NCBI GenBank assembly: GCA_002104895.1
Contig: MCFG01000535.1
Location: forward strand, 1-35,492
Length of the DNA: 35,492 nt
Reading direction: 5' to 3'
Source: Anaeromyces robustus
Lineage: Eukaryota > Neocallimastigomycota > Neocallimastigomycetes > Neocallimastigales > Neocallimastigaceae
The translations under genes were made by a program, and so were the position numbers. The notes under the pieces are model-generated. The model made no database searches. It was not told the origin of the DNA and worked only from the letters and a program-made list of their open reading frames with translations. Positions 21,439 through 32,390 of the stretch are shown here, one piece after another. Each line of letters begins with the position of its first letter. Position 1 is the stretch's first letter.

Positions 21439-22770
21439 GGATGTGGGGCATTTCGACATAATTTATGTATGATTGACATAAATTTCTGTAATATAAATAC
21501 ATAATATGTAATACGCCACTTTTTCAACGTATATTTTTATTTATAGTAATTTCACCATTAAAAGAATAAAATAAAAATTAAAAAAAATAAATAAATAAAT
21601 AAATAAATAAATAAATTTTCTGTTAAGAATTATATTTTATTTTTATTAATTTCAATTCTTTAATTAGTTTTCCTTTCCATTTTATTTTATTGAGATAAAA
21701 ATATATAAAATCTATATTTTATTACTTAATATTTTAATAATATATACTATTATATATAATTTTTTTTTTTTTGATATTTATTTATTTATTTATTGTTAAA
21801 AAATAAAATAAAATAAAATAAAATAAAATAAAATAAAATAAAATAAAATAAAATAAAATAAAATAAAATAAAATAAAATAAAATAAAATAAAATAAAATA
21901 AAATAAAATAAAATAAAATAAATAGTAATATAGAATAAGTTACAAGTACAAATAAAATAAAATATATTATATGAATTTAAATATTCAAAAATCTAATATA
22001 AAATTTATATGATTGTTTAGTTAACTTTGAAGAAAAAATTTTGTTATAACAACATCTTTTTTTATTGATATTTCTATTTTTATTTAAATTATGAATTAAT
22101 ATAATTAATATATTTATTTAAATGAAATGTAAACTTCATATTTATAATTCAAATATTTGAATTATAAATAATATATTACAATATTTTTAAAAGAATATTA
22201 TTTTTTTTAATTTACAATATCACTCTTATTACTTAATAATTTTATTAAAAATTATTATATCCTTATAGCTATTTTGATTATATATATATAATAAAAATAG
22301 CTATAGAGATGATTATAAAAAATATTTAAATTATATTGAAGTCAATTTTAATTTATACTATTTATTTATCTTTCAATAAATCAACTTCAAAGCTAAAATT
22401 TTAATTATAAATAATAATAATCAAGTGAAATTTTTAATATTTATAATAATATTATTGTTTATTTAAAATACGAGAAATAATTTTAATAAAAAAATGTATG
22501 GTATTATTTTAATTTTTTTTTTTTACATATATATATTTTTTTTTTAATGTAATTTTTAAGTAACAATAAACTGACTAATATACCAAAAAAAAGTATAAAA
22601 TACAAAGGTTAAATTTAAAAAGTCAAGTAAATTCTATATTTATTTATTTATTTATTTTTTTATTTATTTATTATTCATTTATATATTAACTTTATTTATT
22701 ATTTTTATAAGCCACATTGTAATACATTAAAAAACCATCAAACATAGATTATGTCGAAATGCAATACTCC
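21439..22770. mobile_element. Non-autonomous TIR DNA transposon, 1332 bp, 10-bp TSD
   Basis: The left end (GGATGTGGGGCATTTCGACA at 21439) and the inverted right end (GGAGTATTGCATTTCGACAT) form imperfect terminal inverted repeats of about 36 bases, with an identical core GCATTTCGACATAAT. The flanking target duplication CGTAATATAT is present at 21429-21438 and 22771-22780, and the empty site is in copy B at 31890-31899. A 10-bp duplication suggests Mutator-like (MULE) affinity, known for 8-11 bp duplications. No transposase frame is present, so it must depend on an element elsewhere. It contains a 125-base AAAAT microsatellite. Confidence 0.85.
21798..21922. repeat. AAAAT pentanucleotide microsatellite
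   Basis: About 25 uninterrupted AAAAT units inside the 1332-bp TIR element. It is not shared with copy B, which lacks the element. Confidence 0.95.
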
Positions 22771-22860
22771 CGTAATATATATTTTATTAATAATGTGACC
22801 ATCATAAATTACATTATTTAATGTTTATTACTTTTATTAATTTTGATAGTAAAAAAAAAT

Positions 22861-23963
22861 GGGAGAGTTGCATTTCGCAATGTTGCATTTCGCAATGTTG
22901 CATTTCGCAATGGGGCGCATGACAAAGATTTGTAGTATGTTGCATTTCACAATGTTGCAATTCGCAATGTTGCATTTCGCAATGGGGCGCATAATTGTAT
23001 AAATAATTAAATAAATAAAAATATAATATAAAGAATTATTTATTAATTTTTTTTTATTTAATAATATTTTTTTATTTAATAATATTTTTTTATTTAATGA
23101 TAATAATATTTAATATTTTTTTTAATATTGAATATTTTTTTAGTAATTTAATAATATTTTATTTATTTTTTTTATTTAATAATATTGAATATTTTTTTAG
23201 TATTTTAATAATATTTTATTTATTTTTTGATTTAATGATATTGAATATTTCTTCAATATTTTTTTTATTTAATGATATTGAATATTTCTTCAATATTTTT
23301 TTATTTAATATTTTAATAATATTGAATATTTTTTGAATATTTTTTTTATTTAATTATATTTTTTATTTAATATTTTAATAATATTGAATATTTTTTTTAA
23401 TATTTCAAATCAAAAAAATTTTATAAAAATATTTAATTTTATAATGAATTTTTATTTTTATATTTTTTTTTGTAAATAAGTAATTAATAAAAAAATATTT
23501 ATTTATTTGTTTCTATTATTTATTCTAAAGTTTATATTATTTTTTTTATTTATTATTTGTTATCGTCTTTTTAATAAAAATACATCTATAATACTGTTAT
23601 TTATTATCTTTTATTTTATTTATTATTATTCATTTATCAAAAAAATAATATAAATATATTTAATTTTATAATAAATTTTTTTTTTAATTTTTTTACTTTT
23701 TTTTTTTGTAATTAAGTAATTAATAAAAAAAGAAATATTTATTTATTTGTTTATTTTCTATTCATTTATTTATATATATATTTTTTATTTATTTATTTAA
23801 TTTTTTTAAATTCTATTTTATTTTATTTCATAACGTGGCTTTCATAATTTGTGTTAAAAAATTTTTCATTTTTTTATTTGTTTTTTATGCGCCTCATTGC
23901 AAAAATTTAATATGCGCCCCATATCATATTGCGAAATGCAACATTGCGAAATGCAACACATTC
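22861..23963. mobile_element. TIR element with arrays of a 15-bp end repeat, 1103 bp
   Basis: The left end carries GTTGCATTTCGCAAT three times in tandem and then GGGGCGCAT. After a spacer come three more copies (two with one change) and GGGGCGCAT again. The inverted right end has two copies and two GRGGCGCAT-like boxes, giving terminal inverted repeats built from the same unit. Flanks show a 9-base duplication AAAAAAAAT (22852-22860 and 23964-23972), low in complexity but supported by the matching empty site in copy B (31971-31979). The interior is AT-rich with repeated AATATTGAATATTTTT units and no credible ORF. It shares GCATTTCG with the neighbouring 1332-bp element, so the two belong to related families. 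Confidence 0.8.
22866..22992 (+). repeat. Iteron-like 15-bp repeats at the left transposon end
   Basis: Six copies of GTTGCATTTCGCAAT in two triplets, each triplet closed by GGGGCGCAT. Each unit has the short dyad TTGC/GCAA. Such arrays usually serve as transposase binding sites; that role is inferred here. Confidence 0.8.
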
Positions 23964-24205
23964 AAAAAAAATATTTTTTTTAAATATAAATTAAGTTTTA
24001 TTAAATAAATAATTATAATAAAAATAATATTATATTTCATTTTTATATATTTAGATTTTAATATATATTAAATTGTATTGTAAAATAAATATTATTATAT
24101 ATAATTTATTTTGACAATTTTCAACAGAGATTTTATTATAAATTTTGGTGAATGGAATTTTCTGTTTTATTTTATTTTTTAATTATAAATTAAAAAATTT
24201 TTTTT

Positions 24206-24220
24206 ATTTAACTTGAAACA
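24206..24220. repeat. SINE target-site duplication, left copy
   Basis: ATTTAACTTGAAACA, identical to 24753-24767 across the inserted element. Confidence 0.95.
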
Positions 24221-24752
24221 AATAATAATAATAATAATGTAGACTCACATTAATGGGACCCATCTCCATCATGTGACCTACACAGCGGTGCATTACCATG
24301 TAGGTGTGAAGGGAATTCCGTAACGGATACCACTGCTCTGCTGCTGTCATATTCACTGCTGGGACATTAAGATTAGCCCTAACACTCCTATAGCGTCTCC
24401 TTATACCACGAGCTTCAGAATAGGCCCCGCTTGTCTCTCCAACAGTAATACTTTTAAGACAGGCAGAATTTTGTCATCGCCTAATCCTTATAGAATTAAC
24501 CGAAGACTCCCTTCCCAGTCATTGGTGATCATTTGTAGTACCTGTGTTGGGTAGAATAAATACCATGAGGGAAAGCCTTTTGAATATCACGGTGGTTGCA
24601 TGATATCCCTAGGATAGAAACCTCAAAACTACTTATACAGCCTTTGAATTACCCCTCGTACGTGGACCTGCACCTGGTCTTGAACCCGCATCGAACGATA
24701 CCTCCACCGACCCGCTAAACGCGCTACCCAACTGGGACTGGGTCAAGTCCCC
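24221..24752 (-). mobile_element. tRNA-related SINE, 532 bp, with 15-bp TSD
   Basis: Reads on the minus strand, head at 24752 and tail at 24221. The head resembles a tRNA: a 7-base-pair acceptor-like stem (GGACTTG with CAGGTCC, plus positions 24744-24750 and 24664-24670), an A-box-like CCCAGTTGGGTAGC (about 24724-24739) and a perfect B box GGTTCAAGACC (24676-24686). These would be an internal RNA polymerase III promoter. A 400-base unique body follows, then an ATT-repeat tail at 24221-24238. Such elements move using LINE machinery. The 15-base duplications on both sides and the absence of the element from copy B (near 32205-32225) confirm insertion. It is the most GC-rich non-coding stretch in the window and has no stop-free frame of note. 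Confidence 0.9.
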
Positions 24753-24767
24753 ATTTAACTTGAAACA
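24753..24767. repeat. SINE target-site duplication, right copy
   Basis: ATTTAACTTGAAACA, identical to 24206-24220. Confidence 0.95.
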
Positions 24768-24837
24768 TTCCTTTTTTTTTTTTTGCATTCCTTTTTTTTT
24801 TTTTTAATTTTTTTTTAATTTATTTTATGTTATATTT

Positions 24838-24838
24838 A

Positions 24839-24917
<79 letters not shown>

Positions 24918-24919
24918 AA
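24838..24919. repeat. AAAT microsatellite
   Basis: About 20 uninterrupted AAAT units. The equivalent tract in copy B (32247-32466) is longer and interrupted. Confidence 0.95.
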
Positions 24920-25334
24920 TTATAATAAATAGAAAAAGAATAAACTATTTTATTTTTGTTATTTAAATTATTTTAAAAAAAAGTAAAAAACAAATACTAC
25001 AAGAATGATGATTATTCATTATGCTTATAGAGCAATAGAAAATTTCAACTTTTATCTATAATATTAAATTGAGTAAGATATAATCAATTTAATATTATTT
25101 TCTAATAATTAATTATTAAAATATAAAATTCAACTACTTATTTTGAAAAAGAATTATTTTAATGAAAAGTAAAATAGATTATTTTTATTTTTATTTTTAT
25201 ATTTTCTTTTTTCGTATATAATTAAAAAGCATAATATTTACAATATTTAAAACAATTATTTAAAAAAATATTTATTAGAATTACAATGAAATTAAAGGAA
25301 AAAGTTTATATTAAAAATTAAAAAAATTTTTATA

Positions 25335-25348
25335 TTTTGTGTAATGTT
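25335..25348 (+). promoter_or_regulatory. Recurrent TTTTGTGTAATGTT motif upstream of CotH gene
   Basis: TTTTGTGTAAYGTT occurs on the plus strand at 6383-6396 (before the CotH pseudogene), 25335-25348 (before the CotH gene), 32891-32904 (copy B) and 9541-9554. At the first three sites it sits 0.2-0.35 kb before a real or former CotH start. It may be a shared promoter element or simply inherited by duplication. Confidence 0.35.
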
Positions 25349-25677
25349 ATTTTTTCATTTTAGTAAATAAAAATAATTATAAAAAAAAACATTTTTCACT
25401 TTAATTAAGAAATTGAAAAAAAAAAAATTAAAAAAAAAAAAAAAATAAAATAAAATAAAAATATAATTAATTTTAATTTTTACTATAAAAATTTATAATA
25501 AAATAAATAATAAAAATATTAAAAAAAGATAAAAAAAACAGTAAAAAATAAAAAAAAATAATAATAAAAGATGATATTTATATTATTTATCACTGTTTTC
25601 CTAAGAGGTATATTAAAATAATAAATTTTATAATAATATAATTAAAATAATAATTGTAAAAAAAGAAAAATTATTAA

Positions 25678-28600
25678 ATGAAATTTATTGAAATAAAACT
25701 TTTTTATACTTTTATTTTTATTAGTTTGCTTTGTCTTAGGTGAAACATCCTTTATTAATAAAGGACAAAGAGCTGAACTTTTTGAAAAAATGGATAATGA
25801 AATTTCAACTTTTAATATTACATTACCTAATATTGAATTTGATTTATTAAAATTAAAATTATATACTTCATCTCCATTTTATGAATTAAGTTTTACTCCT
25901 AGAGTTTCTGATACTGATTCAAACGACCCTTTTAATACAATGGATGTTAATTATAGCCGTTTAGTTGATATGGGTTATGATATAAAATATTGTAAAAAAG
26001 ATATTGAATATTTATTAAAACTTTTAAAATTATTTAATTTTAAAAAAGAATATCCAAATTTTAATTTAAAGAAATTTTCATTTTTAAAAATTAGTAATAA
26101 AAGTTATTTAAATTTTAATGAAGATGAAATATTAAAAGAATTTAATTTTGAACCATTGGATTATTATTTAAATATTGACCGTGAATATGATTTTTTTGAT
26201 TTAAAGACTCTTATATTACAAAGTAATCGTAAATACAATATTTTAAATTTTTTAATGAAGTTATCTGAAATGACTACTTTCACTAATAGTGAAATGGATA
26301 ATGCTTTAAAGAGAGAATTAGTTTTCTTTAAATTTATCATTAAGAATAAGGATGGAAAATTTCAATTTAATGAAAGTGATTATAATGAATTTAACTTAGT
26401 ATATGAAGATAATAATTCAAACAATGATGATATTACATCTTATAATCTTGAAGAAAAACATTTTGAAAGAATATATGATCATTTAAAAGAAATTCAAAAA
26501 AATATGAAAAGAAAATTAGAATTATTGAAAAAAATTAATTTTAAAAAAGAATATCCAAATTTCGATTTTTCTAAAAAATTACCACATTTAAAAGTTAACA
26601 AAAAAGGTATTTCTAAAATAAATATTGATAATATAATGAAAGGATTTAAATTTAATTTAGAAGATTATACTTCTCTTGAATTAGGTTATGATTATAATGA
26701 TCTTAATATTATGGTTCATCAAAGTAATCCTAAATTTGATATATTAAATATTTTAACTACACTTGCTAATATTACTACTTTTAATAATTCGAGAAAAGAT
26801 GATGAATTCACTCGAAGATTAGTCTATTTTAAATTTATTTCAAAAAATGAAAATAATACTTATATATATGATACAAATTCATATCAATCATTTAAATTAT
26901 TTTATGATAATAAATTAACTGTTGATGACTCAAATGAATTAATAGATTATCTCTATTCAGATGAAATGCTTAATGATTTTCTTTATAGAATGAATAATAG
27001 AAATGTAGTTGAAGACAATAATGATGAATTATATGAAATGAAAATAATTGCTATAAATAGCTATAAATATATGGCTATGGATTTAAGAAAAGAGTTATAT
27101 CTTATTCAAAAATTTAATTTCACTGAAATGTATCCAAATTATAATTTTAAAAAAGAATTTCCAGAATTAAAGATTAATAAAGAAGGAATTCCAAAGTTTG
27201 ATTTAAAAAAAGTAATCAAAGGATTTAAATTTGATCCAAATAATTGTAATTATTGTATTGAAAATTTATGTTCAGAAAATGATGTACTTGTAGAAATTTA
27301 TAAAAGTAATCCAAAATTTAATATTTTAAAAATTTTAAAAACTATGGCAGATTTAACTACTTTTACAAATGAATTACATGATAATAGTTTTAAAGAATAT
27401 TTATATAAATTTAAATTCATTATTTTAAAAGAAGATGGAAAATATTATTTTGATAATGTGTCATATAATAAATACGAAAAAATATATTTTATCCGTTTAT
27501 ATGATGTTTCAATTGGAGATAAAAATAAAGAGTTTGAACTTTTATTAAAAGAAATTAATTCAAATCTTGAAACTTTAAAGTCTTATAATTTTACAGAATT
27601 ATATCCATCATTTAATTTTAAAGAAGAATTACCAGAATTAAAAGTATCTGATAATGGTATTTCAGAAATCAATATAGAAGAAATAATGCAAAGTTTTAAA
27701 TTTGATGGAAAAGAATATGAAAATAAAGATTTTAATTATAAAAATAAAGATTTTGAATTATATGTATATCAAAATAATAAAGATTTTAATTTATTAAATA
27801 TTTATCAAACACTTGCTAATATTACTACGTTTGAATATAAAGAAAATCTTGTACCAATTCAACAAATTTTATGTCCATTTAAATTTATTTATTTAGATAA
27901 TATGAATAATTATTTTATAGATATGTATGAATATAATCAATTTAAATATGATACTTTAATAAAGCCAAGTCAATTTAATAATATTTTTCATGAAATCACT
28001 GAAATTCTTAATAATTTAAAAAAATATAATCTCAAAGAATTGTGTCCTACTCTTGATTTTGAAGAAATATTACCAGAATTAAATGTTTCCAATGATGGTT
28101 ATTCTGATATTAATATTGATGAAATTATTAAAGGATTTAAATTTAAAGAAGAAGATTATCCATTTTTAGATTTTGATATTGAAAATGAATATTTATATTT
28201 GTATGTTTATCAAAGTAATAAGAATTTCAATTTATTAAAAATTTTAATGATAATTTCAAATAATATTAATTACAGTGATTTTAATACTCATAATGAATTT
28301 ACAAAATCTATTGCCAAATATAAATTTATTGATCGTTTAGAAGATGGATATTTATCTGTTGATGAATATTTGGAAGTATTTATAAGAAATTATTTTGAAA
28401 TTGACCCTGAAATATATAAAATGAAAAATGAAATGGGAAATGATTTTAAAACAAAAAATGCTAAAATGACAGTTAATATTAATGGGTAAGTTTTTATAAT
28501 TTATTTATTTATTTATTTATTTATTTACATTTTAATTTAATAAAGTAATTTAATAAACATTTTATTCTAAATAGTAATAATAATAATTCATTTCTAATAA

Positions 28601-29912
28601 TTATTTATTTTATATTTAAAAATTAATTAAAATTATTATAATTAAATATACAAATATAATATCATAAATAATAAAATAAATTAAATTAAAATAAAAATTT
28701 TTTAAAAATATTTTATTATTTTTAATTAAAACAAAACAACAACAATAAACAAAAAAAAAACATTAGAAAAGAAAGTAGTTTTGATAAAGTAACTTTTTCA
28801 TTAAGTGGAGCACTTTGTAGAGAATTATCAAAACCTCAATTTAAAGTAAAGATTCGTGGAAAGAAAAATTTATATGGTCGTACTCAATTAAAATTACGTC
28901 CTGATACTGTTGATCCTACTTTATTAAGAACTAAACTTGTTTCTGATATTCATAATCGTTTAGGAATTCCTTCATTATCTGCTAATTATATAACATTATA
29001 TATTAATAATGAATATATAGGATTATATGTATTAACTGATTTATTTAAATTATCATGGGTTGAATTTGAATATGGTGAAAAGGATACTACTTCATTATAC
29101 AAATGTGAACACTCTTATTTAACAAGTGGTGTAGATAATTGTAAAAACGAAAATGATGACATACAAGGAGATATAATGGAATGGAATGAATTTATTGAAA
29201 CATTAGATAATGCCAATTCAGCATCAGATATAGAAGATATATTTGATATTGATCAATTTTTAACAGAAATGGCAATTGAATTTTTAACAGGAGGATGGGA
29301 TCATTATCAAAATGATCATAATTATATTATATTTAAACCTAAGAATGGTAAATGGTTATATTTATCACATGATTTTGATTTAGATATTAGTGGAAGAAAT
29401 ATGCATCCAGTTTATACTATAGAAGAATTTATAAAAAATTCACATTTAATGGATATTTTAATTTACAAGATCCTACACGTTTTAATAAAATTCTTCAAGA
29501 TGTAATTAATAAAGCGTTTAATCCTGCACTTCTTTTCCCACATATTGATGAATTAAAAGCATTAATTAAACCATATATTGAAAAAGATAAAACACTAGAT
29601 GAAAATGGTAACTATCCAGGAAGATTTAATCCAATTAAGGAAGATTTTTCTACTATAGAAGAATGGGAAGCTAATTCAGAATTTACTACAGTACCATCTT
29701 ATGTTTATTATTCATTTGGACTTAAATATTGGATATTAATAAGATATAGATATATTTGTAGAACTTATAAAATGGAATGTGATCCAATTTATATGGATAA
29801 TAATTATAAATATTCAATTAATAAAGATGTAGAATATAAAGGAAAAATTCCTTATTATTCATCTATGTATAAATATATTGAAGAATATGGAGAACAATTA
29901 AGAAGAAAATAA
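25678..29912 (+). CDS. Secreted CotH-domain protein with five N-terminal repeats (two frameshifts)
   Basis: Two exons, 25678-28485 and 28767-29912, with intron donor GTAAGT and acceptor ATTAG; about 1317 aa when read across the frameshifts. The start ATG 25678 leads into a signal peptide (FFILLFLLVCFVLG) only if one A of the run 25695-25698 is skipped; otherwise the first in-frame ATG is 25790, which loses the signal. From 25790, five repeats of about 160 residues begin near residues 83, 250, 443, 599 and 746, each with NF.(E).YP.(F)NF..(E).PELK and an (I)KGFKF-like segment. Exon 2 carries the CotH kinase-like domain: KIRGKKN, LRPDTVDPTLLRTKL, GGWDHYQNDHNY and HDFDLDIS. One T is missing at 29462-29464 relative to the paralogue at 20870, shifting the frame; after it the sequence stays coding to EQLRRK and TAA 29910. 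Both indels are in homopolymers, so sequencing error is possible. There is no dockerin. Role is probably extracellular or secretory-pathway protein phosphorylation; the substrate is unknown. Confidence 0.85.
28486..28766 (+). other. Intron of the CotH gene
   Basis: 281 bases, GTAAGTTTTTA donor and CATTAG acceptor. It splits a Gly codon (GG|A), so that the frame runs TVNING-KESSFDKV. The same intron boundaries survive in the dead copy at 19857-20130, and a donor-like remnant in the one near 8020. Confidence 0.9.
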
Positions 29913-30240
29913 CATCTTTTATTTAATTAATTGTATGATTTGTTATTTACAAAATAATAAAAAATATTATTATAAAAATGAAAATAAATATAAATATAAC
30001 TAAATAATAAATAATAATAAATATCTAAGTAAATAAAAAAAGTTAAATATAAATAAAATAAAATAAATAAATATAAAAAAGTATAGAAGTAATAGGATAA
30101 AAATAAATAAATAAAAACAAATAAATAAAAATAAAAATTAACTATAGAAATAATTAAATAAAAATAAATTATAAAAAGAAATAAAAGTAAATAAAAGAAT
30201 AAATAATAAAATAAATAAATAAATTAATAGAAAAATAAAT
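29913..30240. other. AT-rich 3' flank of the CotH gene
   Basis: AAATA-type repeats with no gene. The CotH 3' UTR lies here. Confidence 0.6.
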
Positions 30241-30261
30241 GATAATATATTTAAAACCTAT

Positions 30262-30586
30262 TCAAAGGAGTTTGTTCCATACTTTGTAGAGTTAGCTGAC
30301 TTTTTAACAAAAACAGTACAGTCATGTGCAGCTTTTTGGAGTTGTTATTTGATTGGTATAAATCAACACCCATTATTACCAAGAGCGTCGACACGTCGAA
30401 TCGATTAAACATAATAATAATATCTCGAATCGAGATATTATTTCAACCATAGGGTCTTCGGAGTCATCTTCTTTTACTAGAAATGATGACGATTATCTAA
30501 GGGAGAATTTAAATGGACACAACACTGTCTTTAATTCAGATATTAATTCTTTGTTTTATATTATTTTACCATTTAGAAAGGAGTGA
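30262..30586 (+). pseudogene. Frameshifted coding remnant of unknown origin
   Basis: A GC-richer island with two overlapping open frames that look like one protein broken by a single-base shift near 30360. One frame, 30262-30408, gives SKEFVPYFVELADFLTKTVQ and continues to WSCYLIGI. The other, 30362-30586, gives THYYQERRHVESIK, then SSESSSFTRNDDDYLREN and ends at FRKE-stop. The amino-acid mix is balanced, unlike frames in the AT-rich spacers. I do not recognise the family. A dead mobile-element ORF or captured gene exon is possible. It contains a perfect 13-base-arm palindrome at 30416-30442. Confidence 0.5.
30416..30442. repeat. Perfect 27-base palindrome
   Basis: Thirteen-base arms around a single central A (core CTCGAATCGAG). 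It lies inside the coding-like remnant at 30262-30586 and follows a CGTCGACACGTCG stretch rich in CpG, which is unusual in this DNA. Confidence 0.9.
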
Positions 30587-30959
30587 AATCCGAATAGTAC
30601 CCTACACTAAAATTATAATTATTTCAGAAATTTATAATATTTTTTTATATTAAATTTATGTTTTATAGATTTTGAGATAGTATTTTTTTTTTTAATCTAT
30701 TTTTTAATTATGTACTAAATCTAAATGTATTAAATACAATTTATAATAAATAAAAAATATGGAACTGTCTTCCTTTAGACTAAAAAAAAAAAAATATTAT
30801 AACCTATTAAAGATATATAGTTTAATAGATTATAATGGATTAAATTTCATTCATATTGATCGGAATGACTGTTTATTGAAATGAATCTTTCAATTATATA
30901 AACGAAAATTATATAAATGATAATTACTGTAAACACTTAACACTTAAATGAAATTAACT
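30587..30959. other. AT-rich spacer
   Basis: No gene recognised; a few mixed stretches (about 30765-30780 and 30845-30895) without an open frame. Confidence 0.5.
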
Positions 30960-31400
30960 TTAATTTAATTTAACTCTTTTTAAAGAATAAATTGAATATT
31001 TATTAAAACTTTTAGAATTATATAATTTTTAAAAAGAATATCAAAATATTAATTTTAAGAAATTTTATTTTTTTTTATTTTTAAAAATTAGTAATAAAAG
31101 TTGCTTAAATTTAAAGGAGGAAATATTAATAAGATTAAAATTTAAAATTAATCGATTATTTTTAAAATATTAAATCTTGATATAATAATTTTGATTTAAA
31201 AATTTTTGTATTATAAAATATTCATAAATATAATATTTTAAATCTTTTTATGAAATAAACTGAAATGACTATTTTCACTCATATTGAAATAGATAATATT
31301 TTAAAAAGAGAATAATTTTTCTTTATTTATTTATAAAATAAAAAGACCTAAATTTTTGAAAAATATATAAAAAGAATTTTTATTCTATATAAGACAGATA
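30960..31400 (+). pseudogene. Decayed N-terminal fragment of a CotH-family gene
   Basis: Aligns by eye with about 26000-26400 of the CotH gene: GAATATTTATTAAAACTTTT, the AAAAATTAGTAATAAAAGTT segment of repeat 1, and ACTGAAATGACTATTTTCAC. Many indels and stops. Only repeat-1 sequence is recognisable. It precedes copy B of the inter-CotH segment, as expected for the next unit of the tandem array after internal deletion. Confidence 0.8.
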
Positions 31401-31619
31401 TTTCTAAGGTATATAAATTTTTAAAGTAAAAAAGAAATATTTGTTTAATATAATGAAATATAAATATATTTTATAGAAGATATATATTGATATAACTGAA
31501 TAATCGAACTTTTTTATTAAATATTTAATTTATTATATATTTTAAATTATTTATATATTATTAATGAAATAAGATAATTATTATTATATAAAAATATAAA
31601 AGCAATAAAAAAACTTTTA
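31401..31619. other. AT-rich, highly decayed tail of the pseudogene
   Basis: No recognisable gene sequence; probably eroded CotH DNA joining copy B. Confidence 0.4.
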
Positions 31620-32248
31620 TCAAAAAAAAAAATATATATATATATATAATATATATAACAGAAAATAATAAAATTGATATAATTAGTGTTTTAAATAAAA
31701 AAAAGCGAACGATAAAATAAAAAAAAACAATAAAATAAAAATAATTTATATTTTTAAATATAATAATATTATTAAATACTTTACATAAGAATCTAATTAG
31801 AATCTTTATCTGTCAGATATTGTAAAATAATATTTCAATTTTATTTAGATTTTGATTATATTAAATACATATTGAGAATTTGGGTTAGACGTAATATATA
31901 TTTTATTAATAATGTGACCATCATAAATTACATTATTTAATGTTTATTACTTTTATTAATTTTGATAGTAAAAAAAAATATTTCTTTTAATTATAAATTA
32001 AGTTTTATTAAATAAATAATTATAATAAAAATAATATTATATTTCATTTTTATATATTTAGATTTTAATATATATTAAATTGTATTGTAAAATAAATATT
32101 ATTATATATAATTTATTTTGACAATTTTCAACATAAATTTTATTATAAATTTTGGTGTATGGAATTTTTTATTTAATTTTTTTTTTTAATTATAAATTAA
32201 AAAATTTTTTATGTTCATTTTTTTTTAATTTATTTTACGGTATATTAA

Positions 32249-32311
<63 letters not shown>

Positions 32312-32330
32312 AAATAAATAAATAAATATA

Positions 32331-32390
<60 letters not shown>

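Larger units (their letters stand above)
21135..25425. repeat. Inter-CotH duplicated segment, copy A (with insertions)
   Basis: Blocks at 21135-21330, 22771-22860, 23964-24205 and 24753-25425 align in order with copy B at 31620-33000, at roughly 90-95% identity by eye. The gaps between them in copy A are three mobile-element insertions plus about 100 bases at 21327-21427 missing from copy B. The right end is the promoter-side DNA of the CotH gene starting at 25678. Confidence 0.85.

Noticed and set aside
22866-22992. CRISPR-like array
   Set aside because: Repeats are directly adjacent with no unique spacers, the host is eukaryotic, and the array is mirrored at the other end of a transposon.
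23097-23336. 79-codon frame inside the 1103-bp TIR element
   Set aside because: Composed of repeated AATATTGAATATTTTT units, not a transposase.
24660-24752. Functional tRNA gene on the minus strand
   Set aside because: B box and acceptor-like stem are good, but the D and T stems are degenerate and the unit is embedded in a 532-bp element with target duplications; a tRNA-derived SINE explains all of it.
29690-29912. Dockerin at the C-terminus of the CotH protein
   Set aside because: Many anaerobic fungal CotH proteins carry one, but this tail has no CW...CC...GNWCG pattern, even when read past the frameshift.
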